A model generated the notes under the pieces. It had not been told where the DNA came from and did not search any database. It was given only the letters and a program-made list of their open reading frames with translations. From contig ONAV01000024.1 of the NCBI GenBank assembly GCA_900315925.1, forward strand, positions 1-64,000: 64,000 nucleotides of DNA, in the 5' to 3' direction. The position numbers and the translations under genes are program-made. Origin of the DNA: an uncultured Selenomonadales bacterium (GTDB taxonomy: Bacteria > Bacillota > Negativicutes > Acidaminococcales > Acidaminococcaceae). Shown piece by piece: positions 26,934 through 36,009 of the stretch (position 1 is the stretch's first letter; the number at the start of each line of letters is the position of its first letter).

Positions 26934-28670
26934 TCACAAAAGAGTCTTTTCCTGCCAGTACAGGGAATGGGTTTCTTTATCCAGATACAATACTTTCTGA
27001 TGATATTTGTTCAGGGTACTGCGGTGGCCTACGCTGACCAGGGTAGTCTGTTGCGCTTCTTCCATCAGCAGCGTGTAGACTTTCGCTTCGGTTTCTTCAT
27101 CCAGAGCGGAAGACGCTTCATCCAGGAACAGCCATACCGGTTTGTAAATCAGAGCACGGACAAAAGCCAGCCGTTGCTGTTCGCCTACGGAAAGTACGTG
27201 GCTCCAGTCCGCTTCCAGATACAACTTTTCAAACAGATACCCGATACAGCAGTCTTCCATCAGCTGTTTCAGTTCCTCATCGGTCCGGCTTTCCGTCCCG
27301 GGGTACAAGAGGGATTCCTTCAATGTGCCCAGCGGCAGATAGGGACGCTGGGGAATGAACATCAGCTTGCTCTCTTCCGGAATTTCCAGCGTGCCTTTCA
27401 CATAGGGCCAGATTCCGGCCAGTGCACGCAGCAGTGTACTCTTTCCGCTGCCGGACACGCCTTTGATCAGCACATTGGTGCCGGGTTTCAGCGTGAAGGA
27501 AACGTTTTGCAAAACAGCGGATTCATCCGGCAGCGTGACATCCATATCCGTTGCCACAATAGCGTCAGAAGCACCGGGCTTGCGCTGTAAATCCTGCTGT
27601 GCATTCTCCTGCTTCACCTGCTGCATATGGAGGCCAAAACCGGTGAGACGTTCTACCACAGCCTGCCATTCCGCAATCGACGAATACATATCCACAAAAT
27701 AGGAAAGGCTTTCCTGCACGCGGCCAAAGGCGCTGGAAATCTGCATCAGGCCGCCCAGTGTGATTTCTTTGGCCAGATACCGGGGCATAGCCACAACCAG
27801 CGGGAAAATGATAGCGATCTGGGAGTACCAGCTGTTCAGCCAGGTCAGCTGTTTCTGCTTCTTGATAATGCTCCAGAAATTATTCAGCAGCAGGGAAAAG
27901 CGTTTCTTAAAAACGCCGCCTTCATGACCTTCCCCGCTGTAAAAGGCTACGCTCTCCGCATTTTCACGCATGCGCATCATAGCAAAACGGAAGTCCGCTT
28001 CGTATTTTTGCTGCACGAAGTTAAGGCCGACCAGTTTGTTTCCCACCTTATAAGTCAGCCAGGTACCGATAATAGAATACAACAGGGCCGTCCATACCAG
28101 ATAGCCCGGGATATGAATATCCATTCCGGCCAGTTTGAACTGCAGCGGACCCGATAAATTATACAGGATTACCACAAAAGATGCAAATGTAGTAAACGCT
28201 TTCAGGATGCCGATGCCAAAACGCAGTGTATATTCCACAAACATCCGGACGTCTTCACTGATACGCTGGTCCGGGTTATCGGTTGCCGTCCCGAACATCT
28301 GCAGGCGGTAATAGGTCTTATGGTTCAGCCACTCGTCAATGTATTCATTGGTAAGCCAGCGGCGCCAGTTGATGATCAGCACCTGTTGAAGGTAAAAGGC
28401 GTACACGGCCAGGATAATATAAATAAAAGCCAGCCAGCTGAAATGGAACAGTTCCGAAAAAATTTTTTCTTTTTCATAATTCTGCAGCGCGCTGTAAAAA
28501 ATATTGTACCACTGGTTGAGCTGCACCAACATGAACACCACGCCCAAGGTCAGCGCAATGATGGCCAGCAGCAACAGATAGGCTTTTTTCTTTTCCTCAC
28601 TCTGCCAATACGATTTGGTCAGCGCCCAGACATTTTTAACAAAGCGAACGCTTTCATCCATTTTTTTCAT
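26934..28670 (-). CDS. ABC transporter of the ABC-D/YddA type (fused permease and ATPase)
   Basis: A 578-residue half-transporter. Residues 1-330 form an SbmA/BacA-like membrane domain with about six helices and the family blocks WRRWLTNEYIDEWL, YYRLQ and NPDQRISEDVRMF. Residues about 365-578 are the ATPase: Walker A GVSGSGKST, signature LSVGEQQR (Gly-Gly changed to Val-Gly), D-loop region SSALDEE and switch GHRST. Relatives move peptides, fatty acyl-CoA or cobalamin; the substrate here is unknown. The first ATG (28670) is used, with AAGGTG seven bases upstream. It is followed by a hairpin, and upstream of its 5' region lies the terminator of the RND operon. Confidence 0.88.
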   Translation of the reverse strand: MKKMDESVRFVKNVWALTKSYWQSEEKKKAYLLLLAIIALTLGVVFMLVQLNQWYNIFYSALQNYEKEKIFSELFHFSWLAFIYIILAVYAFYLQQVLIINWRRWLTNEYIDEWLNHKTYYRLQMFGTATDNPDQRISEDVRMFVEYTLRFGIGILKAFTTFASFVVILYNLSGPLQFKLAGMDIHIPGYLVWTALLYSIIGTWLTYKVGNKLVGLNFVQQKYEADFRFAMMRMRENAESVAFYSGEGHEGGVFKKRFSLLLNNFWSIIKKQKQLTWLNSWYSQIAIIFPLVVAMPRYLAKEITLGGLMQISSAFGRVQESLSYFVDMYSSIAEWQAVVERLTGFGLHMQQVKQENAQQDLQRKPGASDAIVATDMDVTLPDESAVLQNVSFTLKPGTNVLIKGVSGSGKSTLLRALAGIWPYVKGTLEIPEESKLMFIPQRPYLPLGTLKESLLYPGTESRTDEELKQLMEDCCIGYLFEKLYLEADWSHVLSVGEQQRLAFVRALIYKPVWLFLDEASSALDEETEAKVYTLLMEEAQQTTLVSVGHRSTLNKYHQKVLYLDKETHSLYWQEKTLL

Positions 28671-28994
28671 TTGATGACACCTTTACATTATTACGAGTAC
28701 TGATGATTAAGAGTACTGACACCCGTATGCACGCTTGCCCGTAGTCTTTCGTCTTAGCATCAGTTATGCCATTTCTTTCTGATAAATAATCTGCCTTAAC
28801 CGGATGTATCATTTTTAAGGAGACAAATTACATTCCTATTTTATAAGAAAGAAAAACGTCTGGCAAGTGTTTCCACATGCCAGACAGTAATATTTACGGA
28901 TTTTTCACAACCGTGATGTACATGAACCAACAAATAAACAATCATACATGATAAAACAACTGTCACGAATCGTCATTACAATAATAACAATGAG
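28671..28994. other. Intergenic region between the ABC exporter and RND genes
   Basis: 324 bp. Besides the RND terminator (28850-28885) it holds a 9-bp direct repeat GAGTACTGA at 28695-28703 and 28711-28719, 16 bp apart, about 30 bp upstream of the exporter start. This may be a regulator site. No coding frame or RNA gene is evident. Confidence 0.5.
28850..28885 (-). terminator. Terminator of the RND efflux operon
   Basis: An 8-bp stem GTCTGGCA/TGCCAGAC with a 12-nt loop followed on the minus strand by GTTTTTC. It lies about 110 bp past the RND pump stop. Confidence 0.85.
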
Positions 28995-31900
28995 TTACAG
29001 GTCAGCCATTTCGTCTTTATGTTTGCCGCGGCTGAAGAACCGTTCCACCACTACGAACAGTACAGGGATCAGGAAGATGCCTACGAATGTATTGAAGGTC
29101 ATTCCGCCTACTACTGCGTTACCCATGGATACACGGGAACCGGCGCCGGGGCCGGTAGCGATAGCCAGGGGCAGACAGCCCAGAATAAACGCAAAGGATG
29201 TCATCAGAATAGGACGCAGACGGAGATGAGCCGCATTGATGGCTGCCGTCACCACATCCTGTCCGCCTTCCAGATTCATCTTTGCATATTCCACAATCAG
29301 GATGGCGTTCTTTGCCGCCAGCCCGATCAGCATAATCATGGCAACCTGCATATAAATATCATTCTGCTGGCCTCGCAGGAACTGGGAACCCAGGCAGCCC
29401 ATAACCGCCGGGGGAACCGACAGCAGTACCGCGATGGGAATGGTCCAGCTTTCATACAGGGCACACAGCACTAAGAATACGAATACGAGGGAAATCGCGT
29501 ACAGACCGTAAGCCTGGTCGCCGGCTTCCCGTTCGTCACGGCTCTGGTCGGTCCATTCATAGGTGTAGGTGGTCGGCAGTACTTCGTGGGCCACTTCTTC
29601 CAAAGCAGCCATGGCCTGGCCGGTAGAATACCCGTCTGCCGGGGAACCGGCAATCTTAAAGGCGCTGGCACCGTTAAACCGGGTAATGGAAGGAACTGTC
29701 ATTTCCGGTTCCACAGTGACAAGAGAGTCCAACGGAACCATTTCGCCGTTGTTGCTGCGCACAAAGAAGAACCGCATATTCTTGACATCATCACGGTATT
29801 GGGGCTGGGCCTGCATAACTACTTTCCAGGTACGGCCGAAGTTATTGAAGTCATTCACTTCCATACCGCCCAAAAACGCCTGCAGCGTAGTGAACACGCT
29901 GGCTACCGGAACGTTCAGGGATTCCGCTTTTTCGCGGTTGACGTTGAATTTATAACCCGGGGTATCCGTGTTAAACGTGGTATACGCGATTCCGATTTCC
30001 GGGCGTTGGTTTGCTTTCATGACAAACTGTTGAGCGTACGTATTCATCTGCTCAATGGAGTCACCGGCCAGATTCATGATATACATACTCAGGGAACCGG
30101 TACTGGACAGACCCGGCAGCGCCGGCTCGTTAAAGGCCATGATATTCATTTCCGGCGTCTGGGCTGCCAAGGCGTAGGTGCGCTGGATCAGTTCGAACGT
30201 ACTGGTAGAACGTTTGTCATACTCTTCCATCATCACAGGGATGATACCGGCGCTGGCTTTCGGTGCATTGCTCAGAATATCAAAACCGTTAATGGGCATT
30301 ACATATCTGACGCCCGGCAGTTCACCCAGCTTGCGGGCGAAATCTTCCATCTGCTTCATGCCCCGGTTGGAAGATGCACCTTCCGGCAGATTGTAGGAAA
30401 TGATATACATGCCCTGATCTTCATCCGGCACATAACCGGACGGAGTAATTTTAAACAAAAGGCCGGTCAAAATACAAATAACCAACAGACCGCACATCAT
30501 CAGCTTGGAATAGCGGATGCACTTGCCCACCTGAGTCGTGTATTTCGCCAGGGTATTGGCATACCACACATTAAACCGGTAAATCACTTTACCGATAAAT
30601 CCTTTATTGGCTTCTTCACTTGCCGCGCTGGAATGGGGCTTCAGCAGCTTCGCACAAAGGGCCGGGGTCAGCGACAGCGCAACCACGGCGGACAACATCA
30701 TGGAAACAGAAATGGTCAGGGCGAACTGTTTGTACAGCTGGCCGGTAGAACCGCTCATGAAAGAAATCGGCACAAACACGGCTGCCAGCACGCAGGCAAT
30801 GGCCACAACCGGACCGGACACTTCTTTCATGGCCCGGTAGGTAGCTTCTTTCGGAGACAGGCCGGTTTCCTGAATGTGATGTTCCACGGCTTCCACTACA
30901 ACGATAGCGTCATCTACTACCAGACCGATAGCCAGAATCATGGCAAACATGGACAGGGTGTTAATGGAAAACCCTAATAATACGAAAGCGCCGAAAGTAC
31001 CGATCAGGGAAACAGGCACTGCCAGCATGGGCACCAGGGTAGCCCGGAAATTTCCCAAAAAGATGTACACTACAATTAAAACGAGGACTAATGCTTCAAA
31101 GAACGTGTGGGCAACTTTTTCCAGAGATTCCCGTACAAACTGCGTCTTGTCCTGGGCAACGATCAGTTTCATATCCGGAGGAAACCGGGTTTCGGCATCC
31201 TCCAGTACTTTTCGGATTTCGGCAACGGTTTCAATCGCGTTGGCATCCGAGGTTAATGAGATTGGATATACTACCGATTCACCGCCTACGCCCTTATCCA
31301 GGAACAGGGAAGCAGGTGTATCCATACGTTCGCCTTCGTAAATATCGGCGATGTCTTTTAATTTTAAAATCTGTCCGTTCTGTGCCCGGACAATAATGTT
31401 ACTAAACTCTTCCGGGGTTTTCAGACGGCCCTCGGCACTGGCAGAATATTTGAATTCCAAATCGTTGGTGGTGGGTTTGGAACCGATGGAACCAACGGGA
31501 GCCTGGATGTTCTGTGTCTGAATCGCTGCGGCAACATCGGATGCAGTCAGTCCCAGCTGAGCCATCAGGTCCGGCTTCAGTTCCACACGCATGGAGTATT
31601 CCGGGCCGTATTCACCAACGGAGGACACGCCTTTAACACGCTTAATCGGGTCTACTACGTTAGAAGCCCCGTAGGTTTTCAGGAACATGCCGTCGTAGGT
31701 TTTGTTGGGAGACGTCAGTACAAAATACATAATCGTCTGGGAAGACATCTTGGCCGTGGTAATACCGTACTGAGTAACCTCGGTAGGCATGGATGCCTTG
31801 GCCTGGTCTACACGGTTCTGCACTTCTACAGAGGCAATGTCACCGTTCTTTTCCAGGTTGAAGTTAACATCTAATACATAACGGCCGGTATTAGTAGAAG

Positions 31901-32141
31901 TAGAACGCATATCACGCATGTTTTCCACGCCGTTTACCTTCTGCTCAATAGCCTGGGCTATCGATTCTTCTACAGTGGAAGCGTTAGCGCCAACATAGTT
32001 GGTCTCCACTTCAATCTGGGGTTTTGTAATATTGGGATACTGTGCAATAGGAAGGCTGAACCCTGCAATTACGCCGGCAAAGACGATGACCAGGGAAAGG
32101 GCTATTGCAAATATCGGTCGGTCGATAAAGAACTTAGCCAC
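28995..32141 (-). CDS. RND efflux pump, inner-membrane transporter (AcrB/HAE1 family)
   Basis: A 1048-residue protein with the family layout: helix 1 at the N terminus, a periplasmic porter and docking domain, helices 2-6 including VDDAIVVVEAVEHH (proton-relay Asp pair on helix 4), a second large periplasmic loop, and helices 8-12 with GLAAKNAILIVEYAK. The opening MAKFFIDRPIFAIALSLVI is typical. It exports drugs, bile acids or lipids with a periplasmic adaptor and an outer-membrane channel. The start is GTG at 32141 with AGGAGG eight bases upstream. The adaptor gene just upstream is broken and no TolC-like gene is in the window, so function is uncertain despite an intact reading frame. Confidence 0.95.
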   Translation of the reverse strand: MAKFFIDRPIFAIALSLVIVFAGVIAGFSLPIAQYPNITKPQIEVETNYVGANASTVEESIAQAIEQKVNGVENMRDMRSTSTNTGRYVLDVNFNLEKNGDIASVEVQNRVDQAKASMPTEVTQYGITTAKMSSQTIMYFVLTSPNKTYDGMFLKTYGASNVVDPIKRVKGVSSVGEYGPEYSMRVELKPDLMAQLGLTASDVAAAIQTQNIQAPVGSIGSKPTTNDLEFKYSASAEGRLKTPEEFSNIIVRAQNGQILKLKDIADIYEGERMDTPASLFLDKGVGGESVVYPISLTSDANAIETVAEIRKVLEDAETRFPPDMKLIVAQDKTQFVRESLEKVAHTFFEALVLVLIVVYIFLGNFRATLVPMLAVPVSLIGTFGAFVLLGFSINTLSMFAMILAIGLVVDDAIVVVEAVEHHIQETGLSPKEATYRAMKEVSGPVVAIACVLAAVFVPISFMSGSTGQLYKQFALTISVSMMLSAVVALSLTPALCAKLLKPHSSAASEEANKGFIGKVIYRFNVWYANTLAKYTTQVGKCIRYSKLMMCGLLVICILTGLLFKITPSGYVPDEDQGMYIISYNLPEGASSNRGMKQMEDFARKLGELPGVRYVMPINGFDILSNAPKASAGIIPVMMEEYDKRSTSTFELIQRTYALAAQTPEMNIMAFNEPALPGLSSTGSLSMYIMNLAGDSIEQMNTYAQQFVMKANQRPEIGIAYTTFNTDTPGYKFNVNREKAESLNVPVASVFTTLQAFLGGMEVNDFNNFGRTWKVVMQAQPQYRDDVKNMRFFFVRSNNGEMVPLDSLVTVEPEMTVPSITRFNGASAFKIAGSPADGYSTGQAMAALEEVAHEVLPTTYTYEWTDQSRDEREAGDQAYGLYAISLVFVFLVLCALYESWTIPIAVLLSVPPAVMGCLGSQFLRGQQNDIYMQVAMIMLIGLAAKNAILIVEYAKMNLEGGQDVVTAAINAAHLRLRPILMTSFAFILGCLPLAIATGPGAGSRVSMGNAVVGGMTFNTFVGIFLIPVLFVVVERFFSRGKHKDEMADL

Positions 32142-32153
32142 TTAGGTTCCCTC

Positions 32154-33267
32154 CTATTGTTTGCTTTCGTTACTCAGGTCGGCTTCCGTCATGGCGGCGG
32201 GTTTTACTTCAGACCCTTTATTCACTTTCTGGACACCTTCAACTACCAGCGTCTCATCGCCGTTCAGGCCTTTTTCCACCAGCCACAGCTTGCCGACGCG
32301 GGCGCCCAAGGTAACTTCCTTCATATCTACTTTGTTATCGCTGCCTACAACGAACACGAATTTTTTGTAAAGCATTTCCCGGACAGCGCGCTGGGGAATC
32401 AGCATAGCGTTCTTAATGGTTCCCGCATTGGCCTGCAGGCGGGCAAACATGCCCGGCATCAGCCGATTGTTATCATTGCTGAACCGCGCCTTTAATGTCA
32501 GGGCGCCTGTACCGCTGCCGATTTCCCGGTCTACCTGATCCACCGTCAGACAGCACCAGTTTTAAATCTTCCAGCGCTTTCGCGCCGGAATCGGAATGAG
32601 CCTTGGAAAGCTGCAGGTACTCATTTTCAGACATGCTGAATTTGATCCGTACCGGATTCGTATTGCTCATGGTAGCCAGCACGGTCTGCCCGGCCGCCAC
32701 AAAGTTGCCTACGGACAAATCGCTGGTACTGATCCTTCCGGAGAAAGGTGCCCTTACTTCCGTATCGCCCATACTGCATACTGATCTGCGCGTTTTCCAG
32801 AATGGCTTCATGAGCCGCAACCTGGGCCTGGGCGGAATCCCGCTGGGCCATCACCAGATCATACTGCTGTTTGGACACAGCATTCTGCTCATATAATTTT
32901 TTATAGCGTTCCGCGTCCGCTGCCAGGCGGTTATATTCTGTTCTTGCCGCGGCAAGGGCTGCCTGGGCATTCAAAAGGTTTGCCTTATACGTGCGCTGAT
33001 CGATAGTGAACAATACCTGACCTGCTTCCACCCGGTCGCCGCCGTTAAAATAGTCAGCTTCGCTTCCTGCTGGGCTTCCACAAAACCGGTAAACTCATGC
33101 ACATTCGGTGTATCCCTCTTGATTACCTGCATGGTCTTGACTGCCACTGCAGCCGGCGCTTTCTGCTGCGCCTGTTTATTACCGCATCCGGCAAAAAGCA
33201 GCAACCCGGAAACCGCCAGGGCAACAGCTAAACCTTTACCCCATTTTCCACGAACATCACGTAACAT
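32154..33267 (-). pseudogene. Broken RND periplasmic adaptor (membrane fusion protein)
   Basis: Read across frames this encodes an AcrA-like lipoprotein: a lipobox signal (LLLFAGCGNK), a biotinyl-lipoyl part (NGGDRVEAGQVLFTID), a helical hairpin (KANLLNAQAALAAARTEYNRL), a beta-barrel (APFSGRISTSDLSVGNFV) and a membrane-proximal end (GALTLKARFSN, GMFARLQA, VVEGVQKV). The frame changes three times: after EAQQEAK (about 33055), at ISMQYG/GDTEV (about 32770) and after LVLSDG (about 32540). At the first and third points about 12 and 7-10 expected residues are also missing, so these look like small deletions; the second could be one base. As written the gene cannot make a full adaptor. An assembly or sequencing fault is the main alternative. 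The start ATG at 33267 has AGGAGGAG. Confidence 0.85.
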
Positions 33268-33376
33268 AAAATAGCTCCTCCTGAAATTGGCACTTGTGTA
33301 TCATTCAAATATAGTAATTAAAATTAAATTGCAAGAATTCAGCTTGAAACACTTTCGCATTTTCAGCATGTGTAAT

Positions 33377-33423
33377 ATTATAATGTAAAACAAGGCAAAA
33401 TGCAAATTCGATTAAACGAATTT
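33377..33423 (-). promoter_or_regulatory. Promoter and overlapping palindromic operator of the RND operon
   Basis: On the minus strand TTGCAT (33405-33400) and TATAAT (33382-33377) are 17 bp apart. A palindrome AAATTCG-N6-CGAATTT at 33404-33423 overlaps the -35, placed as a repressor site would be. No TetR- or MarR-type gene is adjacent. Confidence 0.7.
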
Positions 33424-33471
33424 ACATAGAAATTTCTCTGATTTTCTTTCGTTTTATCCCGTTTCCTTTTT

Positions 33472-33493
33472 ATTCTGACTGGTTAGTCAGAAT
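33472..33493. promoter_or_regulatory. Perfect palindrome next to the exported-protein stop codon
   Basis: ATTCTGACT-GGTT-AGTCAGAAT, with TTTTATTTG on the plus side only. It begins right after the stop of the gene at 33496-35034. It could be a TetR-type operator or part of a terminator, but the T run is on the side with no upstream plus-strand gene. Confidence 0.45.
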
Positions 33494-33495
33494 TT

Positions 33496-35034
33496 TTATT
33501 TGTCTACTATTGACTTATCTTTGACAAAGGGAAGCAGGTCTTTTTTCTCAATAAAGGCCAAATGGATGGCCGCCTCATCCTGGAAGTTTTCTTCAAGCAA
33601 ACGATCCTGCAGCACAAAATGCCTGCCGGTAAAATGCCAGAATGCAGGCTTAACTGTTAGGAAACAGTTTTTCGGCTTGCCAAGCAGGTTTAGGATTTTT
33701 AAAAAATCCGGATTTTTGGTGTTAAACATTTCATCCAGTTTAATCAGTTCGCCATTCCGCATATTAAAATTGTGCAATTCCCGGATTACCTCGCCGTTTT
33801 TGTTCCTGTATCCCAGTTCCAGGCTTAACAGGTTCTCACCGGCATATTTCACCTGAAAAGCCCTTTCGTCTTCTTCCGGTGCTTTGGCATACCAGACATT
33901 CAGTTTATCATTGATTTTATTCTGCAGCTCCGGTTTCTCCTCCACAGCGACAACGGGACGGCTGATCACCCGGTCTCCGATAAACGCCCGGCGCGGATAC
34001 AGTTTCCAGTTTCCTGCCCCGTCAGGCCGGTTCGCATCATCGGCATCGGGTTTGAGCAGTTCATCCAGGGTATCCGTCAGCGTAATTTCCTCCGGAATCC
34101 ACTTTTCTTCTTTCAGCGCCCACCTGACCGCAAGGCGCCCCAACAGATCCTGCCCGTTGGCAGCGAGTACATTCTGCTCCGTAAACAGACGACCGCCCAA
34201 CATGGTTAAAGAAGCAACCTCTGTTACCAGCGGACGCAGGTACGGTTTCGCAATGCTGCCGTCCTTTCTGTAAAGCTGCAGCACGTTTTTCGCGCTTCCT
34301 GAAAATGATAGTGTTTTTTTGTTTCCGTCTGCTTCAGGCCAGACGCTTTCTACCGTAAACTGATAATCCGGTTTATATTCCGCTTTTGCAGCTACGCCCA
34401 TACTGTCTGCACCGGAAAACACGGCACGCACTTTCTTATAATCGGAAAAATCCAGAATGCGGCAGCCCACAGCCGCATTCATCCCGCCCTTGGCAGCCAT
34501 CAGGAGAATCTGATCGTGAGGTTTGTCCGAAATTTTTGCTTTCTTCTTGTCCGTTCCTTCGCCTGTTTCTTCTTTTAACGATTCCAGAAGTTTTGCAAAA
34601 CGCAGTTCCGTGTCCTCTTTGCCAGTTTCCTCTTTCTTTTCGGAAAGAGCAGCTGTTTGGTTTGTTTCCACATCTTTCATCGCTGCCGCAGCGTTTTGCT
34701 GTTTTGCTTTAATCTCTTTCCGCTTTGCTTTTGAATGATTCTGTTCCGCTTTGGCGTTCACCGGTACTTTTTCCAGCAGACAATAGTATCCGCCATCCAG
34801 GTCGGCCTTCCAGGCGGTCAGCATTTTGCCTTCCGCATTTTTCACCATAACCCACAAATTGGAATAATAATTGCTGCCAGGTATTCTTTTATCCCCGGTC
34901 AGTTCAACAACTTTTTTCTGACCGCTGCCATCTACATCCGCTTCCACTTTGGCCAGCAACGCTGCCTCTGCCGAAGAAAAGGGCGCTGTCAGCAACAGCC
35001 ATGCACTAATTCCGGTCAAAACACGTTTAAACAT
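33496..35034 (-). CDS. Exported protein with a Lys/Glu-rich linker and a DUF3298/RsiV-like C-terminal domain
   Basis: The chosen start (ATG 35034, GGAGG upstream) gives 512 residues with a signal peptide ending SSAEAALL. Residues about 25-90 form a small beta-rich part (KVEADVDGSGQKKVVELTG), then a charged, coiled linker of about 100 residues (KAKRKEIKAKQQNAAAAM), and a middle beta domain. The C-terminal roughly 180 residues, from QNKINDKLNVWYAK through NFNMRNGELIKLDEMF, resemble the DUF3298 domain of RsiV and PdaC-type surface proteins. RsiV binds lysozyme, but that property cannot be assumed here. It is followed upstream by a C39-like peptidase gene 109 bp away, also exported, so the pair may act together at the envelope. 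Function unknown. Confidence 0.7.
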   Translation of the reverse strand: MFKRVLTGISAWLLLTAPFSSAEAALLAKVEADVDGSGQKKVVELTGDKRIPGSNYYSNLWVMVKNAEGKMLTAWKADLDGGYYCLLEKVPVNAKAEQNHSKAKRKEIKAKQQNAAAAMKDVETNQTAALSEKKEETGKEDTELRFAKLLESLKEETGEGTDKKKAKISDKPHDQILLMAAKGGMNAAVGCRILDFSDYKKVRAVFSGADSMGVAAKAEYKPDYQFTVESVWPEADGNKKTLSFSGSAKNVLQLYRKDGSIAKPYLRPLVTEVASLTMLGGRLFTEQNVLAANGQDLLGRLAVRWALKEEKWIPEEITLTDTLDELLKPDADDANRPDGAGNWKLYPRRAFIGDRVISRPVVAVEEKPELQNKINDKLNVWYAKAPEEDERAFQVKYAGENLLSLELGYRNKNGEVIRELHNFNMRNGELIKLDEMFNTKNPDFLKILNLLGKPKNCFLTVKPAFWHFTGRHFVLQDRLLEENFQDEAAIHLAFIEKKDLLPFVKDKSIVDK

Positions 35035-35143
35035 CGTTATCCTCCATCCTGCTGTCCCTTCCGACAGCATGAACATCTTACCTGTATCGTTACGGCGGTC
35101 TTTGCTGTTACCCGCCGATAAAATTTCCGTTTTATACAACATT

Positions 35144-35965
35144 TTATTTTTCCAGTTTGCCTTTATAATCCGGCGGAACCGCGGTCAGCCACTGACGCCT
35201 CTTTTCTTTGTCGCGGAACAGATGGGCGTCGAACCACATATAATAGAAACGTGTAGCAGAAATAATGTTATATCCATCCTGCGCATGATCTGTGGTATCA
35301 TAGGGATCCGCTAAAATCAGCACATCATTCATTCCTTCCCGATCGCCCAGTGTATCGTGGCCGATAATCACACGCCAGTGACCGCCCCAGTCAACATTTT
35401 CCACCATGAGGGGAATGCCCTGTTTAAGATTGCTGTCCACAAAATCCAAAAACTTTTCATAGGTTTCCGGAGAACCGTCTTTTAAGGCGTTTTTAACTTT
35501 CCATCCTTTTTGTTCAAAATACCGGCTCATACCACGGGTATTCGTGCCAGGATCTTTCATACCGGCCGAATGGGTTCCCATGATTTTTGCCATTTCCATT
35601 TCCGAATCGGGCGCGTTGCCAAGAAAATGCTGTACCACCGTCAGCGCCGCAGCCGGGCCGCAGGTGTAGTCCGTATGCTGTTGATATGTTTTATATTTTT
35701 CCAGCAAAATCAGCGTACCGCCCGACTTCATGTTATATACGTCTATTTTTTTAAAGTAGGGAGAATCTTTAATATCAGCCTGACTTTGAATGGCAGCCGA
35801 ACCGCCACTGTCTGTTCTCAACAGCAGGACAGCTTTAGCGCTTACATCCTCCAGCAAGCCGGATTGTTCCGACTTTCCGGTCGATGTTTTATTAATGTAA
35901 AAATTCAGTAGGGCAACTGCAATAACTGCCGCTGCCAGCAGAATTGTTTTCTTATTCACAGTCAT
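35144..35965 (-). CDS. Membrane-anchored C39-like cysteine peptidase family protein
   Basis: A 273-residue protein with one N-terminal membrane segment (ILLAAAVIAVALLNFYI) and an extracytoplasmic papain-like domain. The catalytic triad of the peptidase C39-like family is visible: Cys in DYTCGPAAALTVV, His in GGHWRVIIGHD, and Asp in LADPYDTTD. Members process double-Gly leader peptides or act on cell-surface peptides; this one lacks an ABC exporter fusion, so its substrate is open. The start at 35965 is chosen for AAGGA seven bases upstream; earlier ATG and TTG codons exist. It lies just downstream of the CCA-adding enzyme gene (44 bp), perhaps in one transcript with the exported protein that follows. 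Confidence 0.78.
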   Translation of the reverse strand: MTVNKKTILLAAAVIAVALLNFYINKTSTGKSEQSGLLEDVSAKAVLLLRTDSGGSAAIQSQADIKDSPYFKKIDVYNMKSGGTLILLEKYKTYQQHTDYTCGPAAALTVVQHFLGNAPDSEMEMAKIMGTHSAGMKDPGTNTRGMSRYFEQKGWKVKNALKDGSPETYEKFLDFVDSNLKQGIPLMVENVDWGGHWRVIIGHDTLGDREGMNDVLILADPYDTTDHAQDGYNIISATRFYYMWFDAHLFRDKEKRRQWLTAVPPDYKGKLEK

Positions 35966-36009
35966 GCCATCATCCTTGTTCATCTTCTGATAGAAAAGTT
36001 CTGACAATG

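Noticed and set aside
30607-31341. Plus-strand frames opposite the RND pump gene
   Set aside because: Antisense shadows of a clear 1048-residue RND transporter.
32473-33031. Programmed frameshifting as an explanation for the RND adaptor frames
   Set aside because: Three shifts with missing conserved residues, and no slippery heptamer with downstream structure, fit deletion or error better than recoding.
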